Made by a program: the position numbers and the translations under genes. A model generated the notes under the pieces. The model saw nothing but the letters and a program-made list of their open reading frames with translations. It was not told the DNA's origin and did no database searches. DNA of 64,000 nt from NCBI GenBank assembly GCA_037013685.1, contig CM072886.1, forward strand, positions 84,326,922 through 84,390,921, given 5' to 3'. Shown piece by piece: positions 36,965-48,165 of this stretch (position 1 is its first letter; each line of letters opens with the position of its first letter). Source of the stretch: Acridotheres tristis (taxonomy: Eukaryota > Chordata > Aves > Passeriformes > Sturnidae).

Positions 36965-37903
36965 TGTTGTCTCTTCAACATCTCCATAAACTTGGACATG
37001 GGATTTGGAGGTGTAGCAAGTAAGTTTGCTGATGAAAGTAAATTGGGAGAAGCTCTTGACTACCTCAGAGGCAGGGAGGCCCTGCAGAGAGACCTTGACA
37101 AATCAGAGGGCTGGGCCATCACCAACTGTATGAAGTGAAAGAAGAAAAAGTGCTGGATTCTGCACCTGGGATGGAGCAATCCTGGATGTACAGACAGACT
37201 GGGGAAGGAGATGCTGGGAAGCAGTGCCAGGGAAAGGGACCTGGGGGTCCTGCTCAGTGATAAGTTGACCATGGGTCAGCAGTGCCCTGGCAGCCAGGAG
37301 GGCCAGCCCTGTCCTGGGGGCATCAGGCACAGCATCACCAGCCAGGCAAGGGAGGGGATTGTCCTGCTCTGCTCTGACTTGGGGAAGCCTCACCTCCAGG
37401 GCTGGGGGCAGCTTTGGGTGCCGCAATATAAAAAAGAAATTAAACTATTAGAGAGAGTTCAAAGGAGGGCCAGGAGGATGGTGAAGGGTCTGGAGAGGAA
37501 GCTGAATGAGGAGCAGCTGAGGTTACCTGGTCTATTCAGACTGAAGGAGATTGAAGGGAGACCTCATCACAGTTACAAATTCCTCACTAAGAGAAGAGTA
37601 GGGGCAGACACTGATTTCTTCTCTGTGCTGACCAGTGACAGGATCTGAGGGAATGGCCTGAAGTTGTGTCAGGGGAAGTTTAGGTTGGATATTAGGAAAA
37701 GATTTTTCACCCAGGGGGTGGTTGTGCACTGGAACAGGCTCCCCAGCAAAGTCACCAGCCTGACAGAGTTCAAGAAGTGTTTGGACAATGCTCTCAGGCA
37801 CATGGTGTGACTATTGGGGTGTCCTATGCAAGGTCAGGAATTAGACTTCAATGATCCTTGTCTAATTAAGGGTCCTTTCCAATTAATGATATTCTACGAT
37901 TCA
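36965..37903 (+). mobile_element. 5'-truncated CR1 LINE with ORF2 C-terminal coding remnant
   Basis: From about 36970 the translation follows the end of CR1 ORF2. It starts with the KFADE(S)KLG block, a variant of the reverse-transcriptase F-A-D-D catalytic motif in which the second Asp is Glu (37021-37050). It continues with ALQRDLD, SSARERDLGVLLSDKLTM (in the frame opening at 37211) and KEIKLLERVQRRARRM, then LFSVLTSDR-like, FRLDIRKRFF-like and HWNRLPSKV-like blocks to about 37800. The 3' untranslated tail ends near 37903 in a mutated ATTCTACGATTC. In-frame stops and shifts break the frame, and everything upstream of the catalytic region is missing. The element is dead. The 145-codon frame at 37211-37648 is part of it, and the minus frames at 37060-37426 are shadows. 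Confidence 0.9.
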
Positions 37904-40758
37904 CACAAAATGTTTTATGTAACAACTTAAGATACAGAAATCCTTAAGCAAGGATTTGGAAGAGATTTTTCTAAAATATTTAATAATTTGCTTCAAAGAT
38001 CATTTGTGATGGGTATTAAGTGATTTTAACCAGGTTAAATCAATCAATAAATTGGGCTGGATGGCAAAATATAGAAATTTCTGGGTAACCAGGGCTGATA
38101 CAAAATGTTTCCCCACTGTGCTCCCTTGAGAACATGCAAAAATCAATAGCTCAGAAAGCCCTTCAATGCCTCTGTCCCCACATGAACTCTATTTTTTCCT
38201 AGCTGCAACTCATTTACCTAGCAAGGCAAACAGATGCTTCCTGAGGTTTGCTGCCAATATTGTGTCATCAAAGGTGAACTGGTGAGTGTGTGCTGAGAGA
38301 CTGAGCTTGTTCAGAAGCCATGGTTTGCTTCCCCCAATCTTCACACACATCTGTACTTATTCACGCATGCACACAAGGCTAAAAGAGCACCTGTTATTGG
38401 GAGAGCCATCTCTGCGAACTGGAGCATCCTGCTTCCCACAGTCCACAACTTCAGCCTCCCTCCCTCTGTGAGGTGCATCAAATTTCAGGGTAGACCAAAA
38501 AATGCTATTACTTTGGATCTATCCCCCAACCTGTAAAGTGAGGAGCTTTGCCGGATTGCTTTCTTGCTTTCTCCTGTGACTTTGTATAGAGCTGTTCATT
38601 GCATGTGGAAAAATACAAGTTACATGTTACACAAGTCCTGGGGCACTCATCTCTCTTGTACTGCAGCATGGCTGCATCTCTGGCATAAATCAAGGACTCT
38701 AAGGTTCTGGTGGCCTAATGTCTGTCTTGTTTGCTGCATAAAGCTTTTAATGATATATTTAGGATTGTTGTTATCTTTATATTTAGGATTGTTATTATTT
38801 TTGTTCTCTTCATCTGAATTTGAAAACATTTCCTGGCAATGGAGTATTGAATACAAACTTTGAGACTGATGGACTTGGTTGCTTTTGTGGGGGGAAGTAA
38901 GGACGTTTCAGCTCTGACAATTATTCTTCGGATCCCCTAGTTAGCTGGGAATTTTCTTTCAGATTTAAATACTCTTCAGAATGGAAGTAAAATCGTACTT
39001 CTCAAATTTAGTGCACATTGGGACTTGTAAATTCTCCACTGGTACACTAGCTGCAGGGAGATGCTCATTAATATCTGTTGTTTTCTTACTAACAATGATT
39101 CTTAAGGTCTGTTCCACAAATACTTTGTGCAAAATGCTCAGTGGTAATTTCCTCAGAGCACTAAGGATTATTAGGGTGATGAGAGAAAACAGTTACAGCC
39201 TTGCCTTTTTTGGTTTGCTCTGCCAAATCACTCAGCAAAAAACACAACAGCATCAAGACAGTAGCAGTCATCTCCCATTCCCCCACTGCAGCCCTGAACC
39301 AATCTTTCCTGTGTGAAGGGACCAATTATTCCATGCCATTATAAATTCTTTCAAAATTAGGCCTTTCCCTTTGTGCATGAAAATTTTGGCATAATATTCC
39401 TCAGCTTTCAGCATTACTGAGCAACAACTGGAGTTCCCAGCAACACTGCTTTGCACTGCCCTCCCTGTGGGGGGAAGAAGGTGGGAAAGGAGCTTCCTAC
39501 CCGGACACATACCATGGATAGGAGATGACTGCTGTGGGTGGGACAATGCAGGTGACATGCCCACCATCCCACAGCTTTCCTTCAGCTTGACTGGAGTCAG
39601 AGGAAATCTTGTGTCTGTGCCCACACACTGCAGGTCACACTGCAGTCTTGGAGATCACTTCTCCTGGATAAACCAGAGGTTTCCTCCTGGTGGGCACTGC
39701 CATGCTCTCTAGCAAGCAACCTCGATTCAGGAAACTTCTTCAGTGGTTGGATATCAGCTGACTGGTACAGGACTCCTGTGCTGCTGGAGAGTCAGATGAT
39801 GAATGCCTAACCCCTAGCTGCTCACAGTCTCATGCTGCTTCCTCTCTGCCATAATGCTCCCACACTGACATCCATTTACTTATCCAACCACGGGATAACT
39901 TTTTGTCTGTTGTTTTCCTAAACTGTTGTAGGATTTGTTTCCAGTAGGCGTATTTTTTGATTAGTGATCTTTCTGTTAACACTTGCTCATATTCCATATG
40001 GGATCTTCTTGGGTTATCTAAATGCACAAAATACTTAAAACAATATTTTTTTTTCTCAGCTCATCTCTGTTTTTAATAACACAATTTATTTCTCCCTCCT
40101 TCAAAGAAAAAAAAAGAGCATTTTTTAGCTTGCTCAAACTCATGCTGAATGTTATTTGTGATTCATGTTATCACCTTGTAAGTATTCTTAGAAAACAGAG
40201 CATGGACAGGCTCTGTCAGGAAGGGTTTTATAATGTATTTGTCATTCCTCTTCTGTATAGATTAAGAGCTAAATATTTTGATGGTAGATGAATTTGTAGA
40301 CCTCATCTCTTTGAAATCACAGCAGCTATTCAAAAGAGACAAGCTGCTTTTCCTTCAACCAATGATAGTAGCACTTTCCTGGATGCAAGTCGAAAAATAT
40401 TTACATCAGTTTAAATGAGCAATGTGCACCTATAAATAAAGAACACAGGTAATGAAGTGTTATCATTGAAGTTGAAATTAAAATTGAATCCTGCCAAAAC
40501 CTAAACACGGATCATGACAGAAAAATCCAATACTGTTTGGATTTTTTTTGTTTGGAGCTGCTATAATTATAGACTAGGTAAAGGAAAAAAGATTATACAG
40601 CAGACATAATTTGTAGTGATTTCAGTAACATTTCTGATGCAATGCCATGAAAAGAATGATTACCTGTTCATGGCATCTTTACGTGCATGTACAGTCCACC
40701 TACAGTGAGGTGCCATAGGCACCACTTGCCTCTTTAAACCTGAGTGATGTCACAGGCT
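37904..40758. other. Unassigned noncoding DNA
   Basis: The only structured item seen is the 24-bp duplication at 38755-38802. Frames at 38981-39316 (plus) and 39268-39624 (minus) have no family resemblance. Confidence 0.55.
38755..38802 (+). repeat. 24-bp tandem duplication
   Basis: ATATTTAGGATTGTTGTTAT plus four bases at 38755-38778 is repeated at 38779-38802 with a few changes in its second half. On the minus strand it yields an Asn-rich eight-residue period, which is an artefact. Confidence 0.8.
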
Positions 40759-40924
40759 ATGTGACCATGGCTGTGTGACCATGGCTGTGTGACCATGGGC
40801 TGTGTGACCATGGCTGTGTGACCATGGCTGTGTGACCATGGGCTGTGTGACCATGGCTGTGTGACCATGGCTGTGTGACCATGGCTGTGTGACCATGGGC
40901 TGTGTGACCATGGCTGTGTGACCA
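40759..40924 (+). repeat. 14/15-bp minisatellite with 43-bp higher-order period
   Basis: Twelve GTGACC starts occur at 40761, 40775, 40789, 40804, 40818, 40832, 40847, 40861, 40875, 40889, 40904 and 40918. The unit is GTGACCATGGCTGT (14 bp), with a 15-bp variant that has one extra G. Spacings run 14-14-15, 14-14-15, 14-14-14-15, 14, so the array grew by duplication of three-unit (43-bp) blocks, followed by one single-unit gain. The unit length is not a multiple of three and contains no stop on the minus strand. All three minus frames therefore stay open (40734-41030, 40750-41034, 40757-40954) and read the same Trp-Ser-His-Ser-type repeat. Confidence 0.95.
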
Positions 40925-41204
40925 CAGCCCATCTGCCCATGGGCCTCTTTCCAAAGGGGATGCACTGGTGTCTGCTGGGTGACTCCTGCTGGGGTTGTTC
41001 CTGACCCTGGCTCCCTGCAGCTTGATGCACCCACCCAGGGGAGCCCCTGTTGTAAGATAAATTAAGAAACCCTAAAACAGGGATGTGCTCATTATCCCTA
41101 ATTCCAAGACATTAATCTCAGAGTAAATTACTTTATTGACAGGGCGTGGTATGAGCACTGTGCCCTCCATGGTCAGAGCAGGAAAAGATTTGCATCCATT
41201 GGAA
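40925..41204. other. Flank of the minisatellite
   Basis: This is a GC-rich flank to about 41047 followed by AT-richer DNA, with no recognised element. Confidence 0.5.
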
Positions 41205-41270
41205 ACACAGAACATTGTAGAAAAGCACAAGTGGGCTCAGAAAGGCCCTCAGAGATGTTCATGCCAAAAT
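41205..41270 (-). mobile_element. Possible decayed CR1 3' end, minus strand
   Basis: The plus strand reads CACAGAACATTGTAGAA, then GTGGGCTCAGAAAGGCCCTC and AGAGATGTTCATGCCAAA. This lines up with the reverse complement of a CR1 end (octamers, then GGGTTGGAAAGGACCTCAGAG and ATCATCTAGTCCAAA) at about three quarters of positions. It is old and short. Confidence 0.4.
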
Positions 41271-43110
41271 TGAAAGAATTCCCTTTTAGTTACCAGGGGT
41301 GAAGTCTCTTGTTGCCTTTCTGGAAAGCAAGGCTCCAGGCAACTTCTTGTACTTCAATAGCTGAAAATAAAGCCTTAAAAAAAGAACATGTCAGGGAATT
41401 AAATGAGAACCACAAATTTAGCAGGGCTACTGATTGCCCAGGAGAATACTGAGGTGAAATGTATAGAAAAGAGGGATTTTGAGACAGAGTTAAGTGAATT
41501 ACTGGTCCCATCCATAAAATCTGTTATAGCCTTGGCTGCTGGGTATTTACTTTCAAAGAAATCAGCTTCCACTGCTGGCTGCTGAGGAGCCCTAAATCAG
41601 GTGTGCAGGCACAATTACTGAAAATGAATCTGTCAGAGCAAATCTCAGATAATCAAGGAATCCTGATTGGCCTCCCCTCCTGTACCCTTCTTTGCTTTAG
41701 GGATAACCTAAACCAATGTTCCTCAAACCTGATGGGAATAAGCAACACAGGTACAAGACAGACTTACTAAGAAGGTTGAAACTTTAAAGCACTGGCCACA
41801 AGCCGATAATGGCATGTGGGAGTCAGCCATTCACAGGGCATGTCAAAGGGTGCTGTCTTTGTATTGCCATTAAAAGAATCAGGGTTGTTTTAGTGCCAAA
41901 CAGCAAACACAACCTGATGCCATCTTCAGAAGTACCATGGCAGCCATGCCCAGAACTTCTTACACCTTCATGAAATAGGTACAGGTACTTTTTCTGGCAG
42001 GGACTCAGTGCACAGTGCATGAGAGCTAATTTGTTAAGTGCATGTTCCTGAGGAACAGGCATGAGACTCTCATTTCCTCCTTTGAGCTTAGTGCATTGGC
42101 TTGGGTCTTTGAGAAAAAAATGTCTTTTTCATTAACTAGACCTCTGTTTAATTGTACCTTTCTTACAGATGGGGTTTCCTCCAGCTTGTCCTTTCTCCTT
42201 GATCTATACAAGTTTGTGTAGGAAATTGCTCATGAATGTATAAAAGGCTATGTACAATATCAATAAATGAGTATGCAAATATTTCTGGCTTTCAGATATA
42301 TTTCGTATGGTTTTGGTTTTTTGTTATGGTGATCTTGTTTGTTTGTTTAAATAAAACTTTGCTCAAGGGACTGATATTGACTGAAGTTTGCAGCATGTTC
42401 TTGCTTCAGTCCCTGCTCTGCCCAGCAAAGATACATGGAAGCTCGTTGAGCCATGGCTCCTGATTAACTGCAGACAAATGTTTCAGAGCTCTCCTGAAAG
42501 GGGACAAACTCTTATTCAGAGCAATGATTTCTGTACTGTCCCTTCTGTGAAACAGGCAGAAAAAAACCCAGGAGGTATTGCCTTCTCACAGCCTCTGTCA
42601 GAATTACTCAGAACACCTTTGCTCCCAATGGGTGCATAACTCACATGAAAAGGTTAACACAAAAGTTTAAGTCAGGCAGATATTTTCAATTTTTTAAAAA
42701 TAAAATATTAGTGGCTTTGTGGTTTTTGTTCTTTTGTTTTGTCTTTTTTCTTCTTTTTTTTTTCTATTCACCTTCTTTCTATTCAAGTTTGGGAAAGAGG
42801 AAAAAATTAAAATACAATGGTTTTATTGCATGAGAAAAAGAGTGTATTTTTCTTGGTTTGCTTTTTTTCTTTTTTTTTTTTTTTTTAATCCTATTTCAGC
42901 TTCCAATTATTTTTCCAAATTTTTTATTCTCCTCTGTACTCAGGTAATTTCATTTATATGAGGCAATGTTGTGTTTAACCTTACTAGCACGGAAAGCAAT
43001 AAAATATGAAATGGATAGGTGAAAAGGGATAGCAAATCCCAACTGCAGAATTGCCTGGCATGTTCTGAGTCATGGGAAGATGTTAACAAAATAAAATTTA
43101 CTTAATACTG
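41271..43110. other. Unassigned noncoding DNA
   Basis: Nothing was recognised besides the T-rich tracts at 42.7-42.9 kb. The frames here are short and unremarkable. Confidence 0.55.
42719..42888 (+). repeat. T-rich low-complexity tracts
   Basis: Two T-rich segments (about 42719-42785 and 42861-42886) flank a mixed AT stretch. They produce artificial Phe-rich frames at 42645-42833 and 42719-42961. Confidence 0.85.
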
Positions 43111-43630
43111 ATGAATGTGACAGTACTGCAGCTGGAGAGAAATAACAATAATCAACACAGATATTTAAGAAACATTATTATAGGAAAATATCTTGGAGTT
43201 ATAGTAGGTAATGAAAAGAGTTCCCATTGTGAGGAAAGCAATCACTGTCCCAGGGGTATAAAGAGAGATCTGCCATGTGACAAAAAGGGAGTGGTGGGTG
43301 CTGCATTATGCAGTCTGGGTAAGGCTGGAGCACAGCACATATTTTTAAGCCTCACTTTCTAGAAAGGACAGTGAAAAGTGACAGAGACCTGAGGATGGAC
43401 AGCAGCAATGGTGAAGGGAACTGCAGGCGGCGGAGGGGGTGGCAGAACAAGTCACAGGGCAGGAGGGAGCCCCAGCTAGCTCTGGTATTTGTGTGCTGTC
43501 AGGATGGACCTTCCCTGCAGCAGAGATGGAAGAAGTGTCTTGGATTAAAAGTGGAACAATCCCATTTAGATACAAGAGAAATGACTTCATAATAAGGGCT
43601 ATTACACACGCAATAGAATAAGCTGACTGA
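43111..43630 (+). mobile_element. Ancient CR1-clade LINE 3' coding remnant
   Basis: The start (43117-43240) translates as VLQLERNNNNQHRYL, then a YLGVIVGNEKSSHCEE stretch. This matches the CR1-type ORF2 C-terminal pattern 'HLGRNN…YRL…DLGV(I)VDN…CE'. The end (about 43561-43620) gives FRYKRNDFIIRAITHAIE, resembling the 'FRLDIRKNFF…R…HWN' block. The middle is too decayed to align by eye. The order and spacing of the two blocks support a single old copy. Stops and shifts are frequent, and no terminal octamers were found. Confidence 0.5.
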
Positions 43631-43960
43631 TGAGCAGCTGAACATGACTCACGACTGGTAGAAGGTTTCCAAGGCAAGACTGGAAAATGTAGCAGTGAGA
43701 TTACTGTAGAAGAGGCCTCTCAGCATCATCTGAGCACGGCTGATCTGAAAGCTCCTCTGCTGTCGTTTTCATTTGCAATTCTGGGATCTCATAGGCTGCA
43801 AAAAAATTACTCCACACACAACAGAAGAGCTTTATTAATTAAATCCATCTGCCATATGTGATAAGCCTAGACTGTGATTTGGACAAAAGGTCCAGCCCTG
43901 CAAGCCTTGCCATCGCTGTCCCATCTGCTTTGCAAGCATTTGCAAGTGCAGCTCCAGAAG
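43631..43960. other. Unassigned noncoding DNA
   Basis: This is a short gap between the old LINE and the CpG-retaining tract. Nothing was recognised. Confidence 0.5.
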
Positions 43961-44290
43961 CTGGCGGCGCTGCGTTCGGAGTCGTCCGCAGAGGTGACTT
44001 TTAACTCACGCATTTCCAAAGAACGCTGGCACAGCTCCTGCCCATTTTTAAATGTTTGCTTCTGGAATTCGCAATGCTTGTACCAGTTAAATACTAAATT
44101 ATCATAAATGTAATTTACATGTTTCCCAAATAAGGGAATGCAAGCGGAGAAGAGCTTTTCAGAATGTTCATATTTCCAAATTAAAGAAATGTAAATGAGC
44201 CTGCTGTTCAATTCAGTGTGTAATGCGTTATTTCACGGTTGTCTCCTTGATACTACAGTCCTCCTTTACATTAGGCAACGTCATATCCCA
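43961..44290. other. CpG-retaining tract, candidate constrained element
   Basis: Thirteen CpG sites lie within about 320 bp, six of them between 43964 and 43988, while surrounding DNA is nearly CpG-free. The rest is AT-rich, with a TAATTTACATGTTT-type stretch (44110-44123) and a POU-like ATGTAAAT (44189-44196). A minus-strand frame of 114 codons (43867-44211) covers most of it and contains several Cys and Trp residues, but I recognise no family and see no clear splice pair. A conserved regulatory element, an unmethylated transcription start or a divergent exon are all possible. Confidence 0.3.
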
Positions 44291-47200
44291 CCCAAATCAC
44301 CATGAGATAAAGATGTTCCCCTTTAATGTAATAAAGGACAATGACAACATTCCAACAGAGAAAAGAGCATGCATTCTGATTTGTACAAATGCACCATCTC
44401 CCACTGGAAATACTCCACCTTGTCCCCTCCACCACAATGTGCAGTGTTGTGTAGCACCTTTGAACAAAAAGCCCTTTGTAGTGAGGCTCCCGCTGATTCC
44501 TCATCCTTCCCCCAGCACCCTACACCTTTCTGAGGAAGCAGCTGCTTCAGAGCTTCAGAGGGACTGGGCTGGCTCCTGACAGCACAGGTGTGATGTGGTG
44601 CTTAGGAGCTCTGACTGCTTCTTGCCAGAGGATTTCTGCTCTGCTTGTTTTCCTCCTGTTCTTCTAGCCAAGCAGAGGGAAATGATAGGATGGCTCAACA
44701 TGCATTCATTCATTAGGTGCTGGTGACAGCTGTTCCCTCCCTCTCCCGTTATCTTTAAAGGAAGAGCTGGCACTCTGTGTAGCGTGCTTAAAGGGAAGTG
44801 GGAGGAGATTGATTTGTTAGAGTTTAAAGGAATGATTTGTTAGACTTTAAGTCAATCATAGCTTAGTCTGGACAACCATAAAACATCTTTACTTCTACCA
44901 GTAGGTGAAATTTATAGTGCTGCTTACTGGGAAGTGAAATGCTCCCACAGGGTGAGGGGAAATCCTGAGAGTTTCTTATTCAAGGAGGAATAAAGTGATC
45001 CTTGCCCTTCTCTCCCCAGATTTACTTCCAGCAGCCAGCCAAATGCATCTGTTTTGGTGACAGCCCTTTGGTGGTGCAGGGAAGCAGAGTGCACATTCCC
45101 AAGTCACAGTGGTTTAAGGATAGGGAGATCTTACCCCTTGCTATTCAAGCAGGGCTTCTTCTGTCCCTGCCGCAGTCTCAAGTTTTTCCTGGGTGGCTGA
45201 AGACAGCCCAGGCAGCTGCTCTGGCCAATTCCCCAGCTCTCTGAGCTGCTGGATCTTTTAGGGTGCACACAGCACCAGGGCATTGCAGCTCCCCCCTCCC
45301 TGCCAGCAGTATGCCATGGTCACCTCTTTGCTCGGCCCTGAGTAAAAGTGGGAGAGGAGCCTCAGGTGCCCTTTGTGTTACAGCCACTGATGTCCTCCTG
45401 CTGTCACTATGCCTCAGTCAGAGATTTCTCCTGCTGGACCCACCGTCCTCCTCTCTCAGCTGGGCAAGGATGCACGTGTCCTTCTGAAAGGGTGACCCAG
45501 AGCACTGGCTCCTTGTGCCCTCTGGAGTGCTGCCAGAGGTCATGTTTTGGGAAGAAGGGTGACTTCCTCATCAAAGAGGACAAACAGCATCCAAGGCATA
45601 AAATCTTAGGGAAGTCCTACATTATTTCCTTCAGCTCCTGGCACTATAGGTAAGTGTAAAAGCCACTTTCTTGGAAGAAGATAGGTGGCCCACTAGAGTC
45701 TTCCAGCTGGACCATAGCCTCTTGCTGTCCCCAGGAGCTTTTAAACTGAGCTGGTGTAGGAGTGGCTCGGCATGAGGGAACTGACCCTCTCCCTGGTCTC
45801 AGCAGAAGCAAGCTCAGGACGAAATGATTCCATTACACTGGATCCCATTCACTTTCTAATATTTGCTTTGCCTACACAAGTATTAGTTTCTCTAAACACA
45901 ACTCCTGCATGTGATTTGGCCACAGCCTACAGGGACACAAAATTTCTCCACACAATGCTGACAAAATTCTGACTGGGTTACCCTAATGTAATTGCAGCCC
46001 CCTGACACTTAAATTCAGGTAGTCATCTAGATTCACAGCATTGGATCTGAAAACACTCACTGCTATTAATGCTGCAATTGCTCTCCACAGCCAAGACTGA
46101 AGCAAAGTGCTGAATGTGCAACACACTGGAAGCTTATGTCTTACACCCGGGTCTGACACAGGTTTCATGCTTATGATATCTTGTCTTTCAACTCTAAGAA
46201 GATGATGCTACAATGCCAACTTGGGGATTGGCAGGTTGGTAAAATAACTTTTTCTGGCCGTAAAACTGATATGATAAAACAAGTCTTTCCTAGGAATGTA
46301 TCTGTCATAACAATTTCTGTGTGGCAGGCGAGTGTCTCTGGTCCAGAGGGAGATGTCCCATTTCATCAGAGAGAGTGCTCTACCTCAGCCCTGGAGGAGT
46401 AAATGGAAAACAACATCTTAGTGTTGTAAGACAACAGGGAGCCAGTACAAGTTATAATTCACAAAGGAGAAATAGGTGAGGAGCCTCTGCCTTTCATCAT
46501 GTCACTGGAACAGAAGAAGGGGCAGCATATCCTCTTAGAGAAGATGGCACACCCAAACCAAACCTGCATGAACCAAGAGGGGGATTTGGAAGTTTGGCTG
46601 TTTCCATCTTCCAGCCAGCTGCTCAGTCACAAATGCATGGAGCCTGTCTCATCCCTGTCAGTGGGAACATCTCCCACCACAGGAGCAAAATGACTGCAAG
46701 CAACAGAGTAGTTAGGGCACATTTAAATGCAAGGCCTACTCTGGGCTTGAAGGCAAATCTCCCTCAGCTTGGATGTGCTTAACATATGGTGTGCTAACAG
46801 TCTTCTGGTTTTTATTAGCATTTTTGAAAGGCTGGATTTGCTTCTACTTCAGAACGGAAAACCCTGGATTTTTTTAAATTAACTCATATCTGGTTATCCC
46901 TTATTCTGATCAGCATGAAATGCCTTGAGAGTTATCAATTAAGAGCACTATATAAGAGGCATTATTTCTCAAGTGTCCTGGAAGACTTCAGATTTACTCC
47001 ATGTGCTCTAAAATTGTCATTAGTTGGCAAATTCAAAACACCAAATATTTCAGGCAGAACAAAGGCAGTGCTCTTCAGCAAGTACTAATTTCACAGGAAG
47101 CTTTAACTTCCAAGATTTATCCATATTTTAGCATAAGTCTCATTTGCAGTTATTTCATGCAGTTTTCTGCTTGAAAAAACAGCCTTAGCTTTAGGAGATA

Positions 47201-48165
47201 GTATATCTTGTCAACCTTCATAATGCAAAAACTGTTAAAGCTATTACTTGGCTTAAATGCCTTGGAAGAGAATTTCTCCCCTAAGAAGTTTTGCAAAAAC
47301 TTAAAAGAAAAATGGGAACTGAAGTTCAGAATGGAAATAATTTTGCAGCCTGAATTGCAGTAGAGGTGAACGGTATGGGCTAGAACATAAAATCTTTATT
47401 TCTGCTATTGCAATGCTGGAAGGCAGACGTTATTCACCAGAAAAGACGAAGATCATAAGCTCCAGCCAGTCAAAAAATAAAAGGGCTGGTTTCTCAAGGT
47501 GGTTTTCTTTCATAAACAGCACTGTAATGGCCAAGTTATTCTGTAGTGCTGGCTGACTGAGGCTCTCAATTGCTGCATTCCCTACGGCAGCACGAGTACC
47601 ACTGGACGATCGGGTTAAAGTGAGGAATTTTTAGTCTAACCCATGAGCCATCATCCAGCAGCAGCACGTCCCAGTTGCAGCAGAGCCACCTTGAAAGTTG
47701 TCCTCCTACTCCTGTGAAGTGGCTGCAGGCCAAAAGGGATTAAATCTGCTGCCCCTCATTTTTCTAACAAAATGGGAATAAAAGTATCAAAACAGAAGAG
47801 TGTCCCAGGATCAATGCCTCCTGCTTTGAAAATAACATCCCGGCTTCCCTTCTGTATTTACTGCATTTACCATTTATGCAGCAGCAGGAGACCACTATTG
47901 TGTGACAATGTTCTGCTCTACTGACATTACCTCTTAATTATATCTTCATTAAAACCAAATTAGAAAGCGGTCAGGAAAGTTAAGCCAACTGAATTGCTCA
48001 TTTGGCTGAACACTCTGACACTTTTTTTAGAAAAGTGATGCTGGCTCATGCAACAAAATGTTTAATGATCTGCCTCACTGCTGGGAAGTGTTGATTTTCA
48101 CTTTAAATTGTGAACTTGCTGCTCAGTCACACTGCATTCATTCTGAATGGACGCTGCTTAGCTAA
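44291..48165. other. Unassigned noncoding DNA
   Basis: No transposons were recognised. Frames at 44223-44579 (plus), 45348-45653 (plus) and others are unremarkable. A small cluster of four CpGs lies at 47585-47615. Confidence 0.55.

Noticed and set aside
37211..37648. 145-codon plus frame as a host gene
   Set aside because: Its sequence follows the C-terminal part of CR1 ORF2 and is flanked by other CR1 blocks and a CR1 3' tail.
40734..41034. His/Ser/Trp-rich repeat protein on the minus strand
   Set aside because: The frames come from a 14/15-bp minisatellite whose unit lacks stops. The same peptide appears in three frames, which argues against coding.
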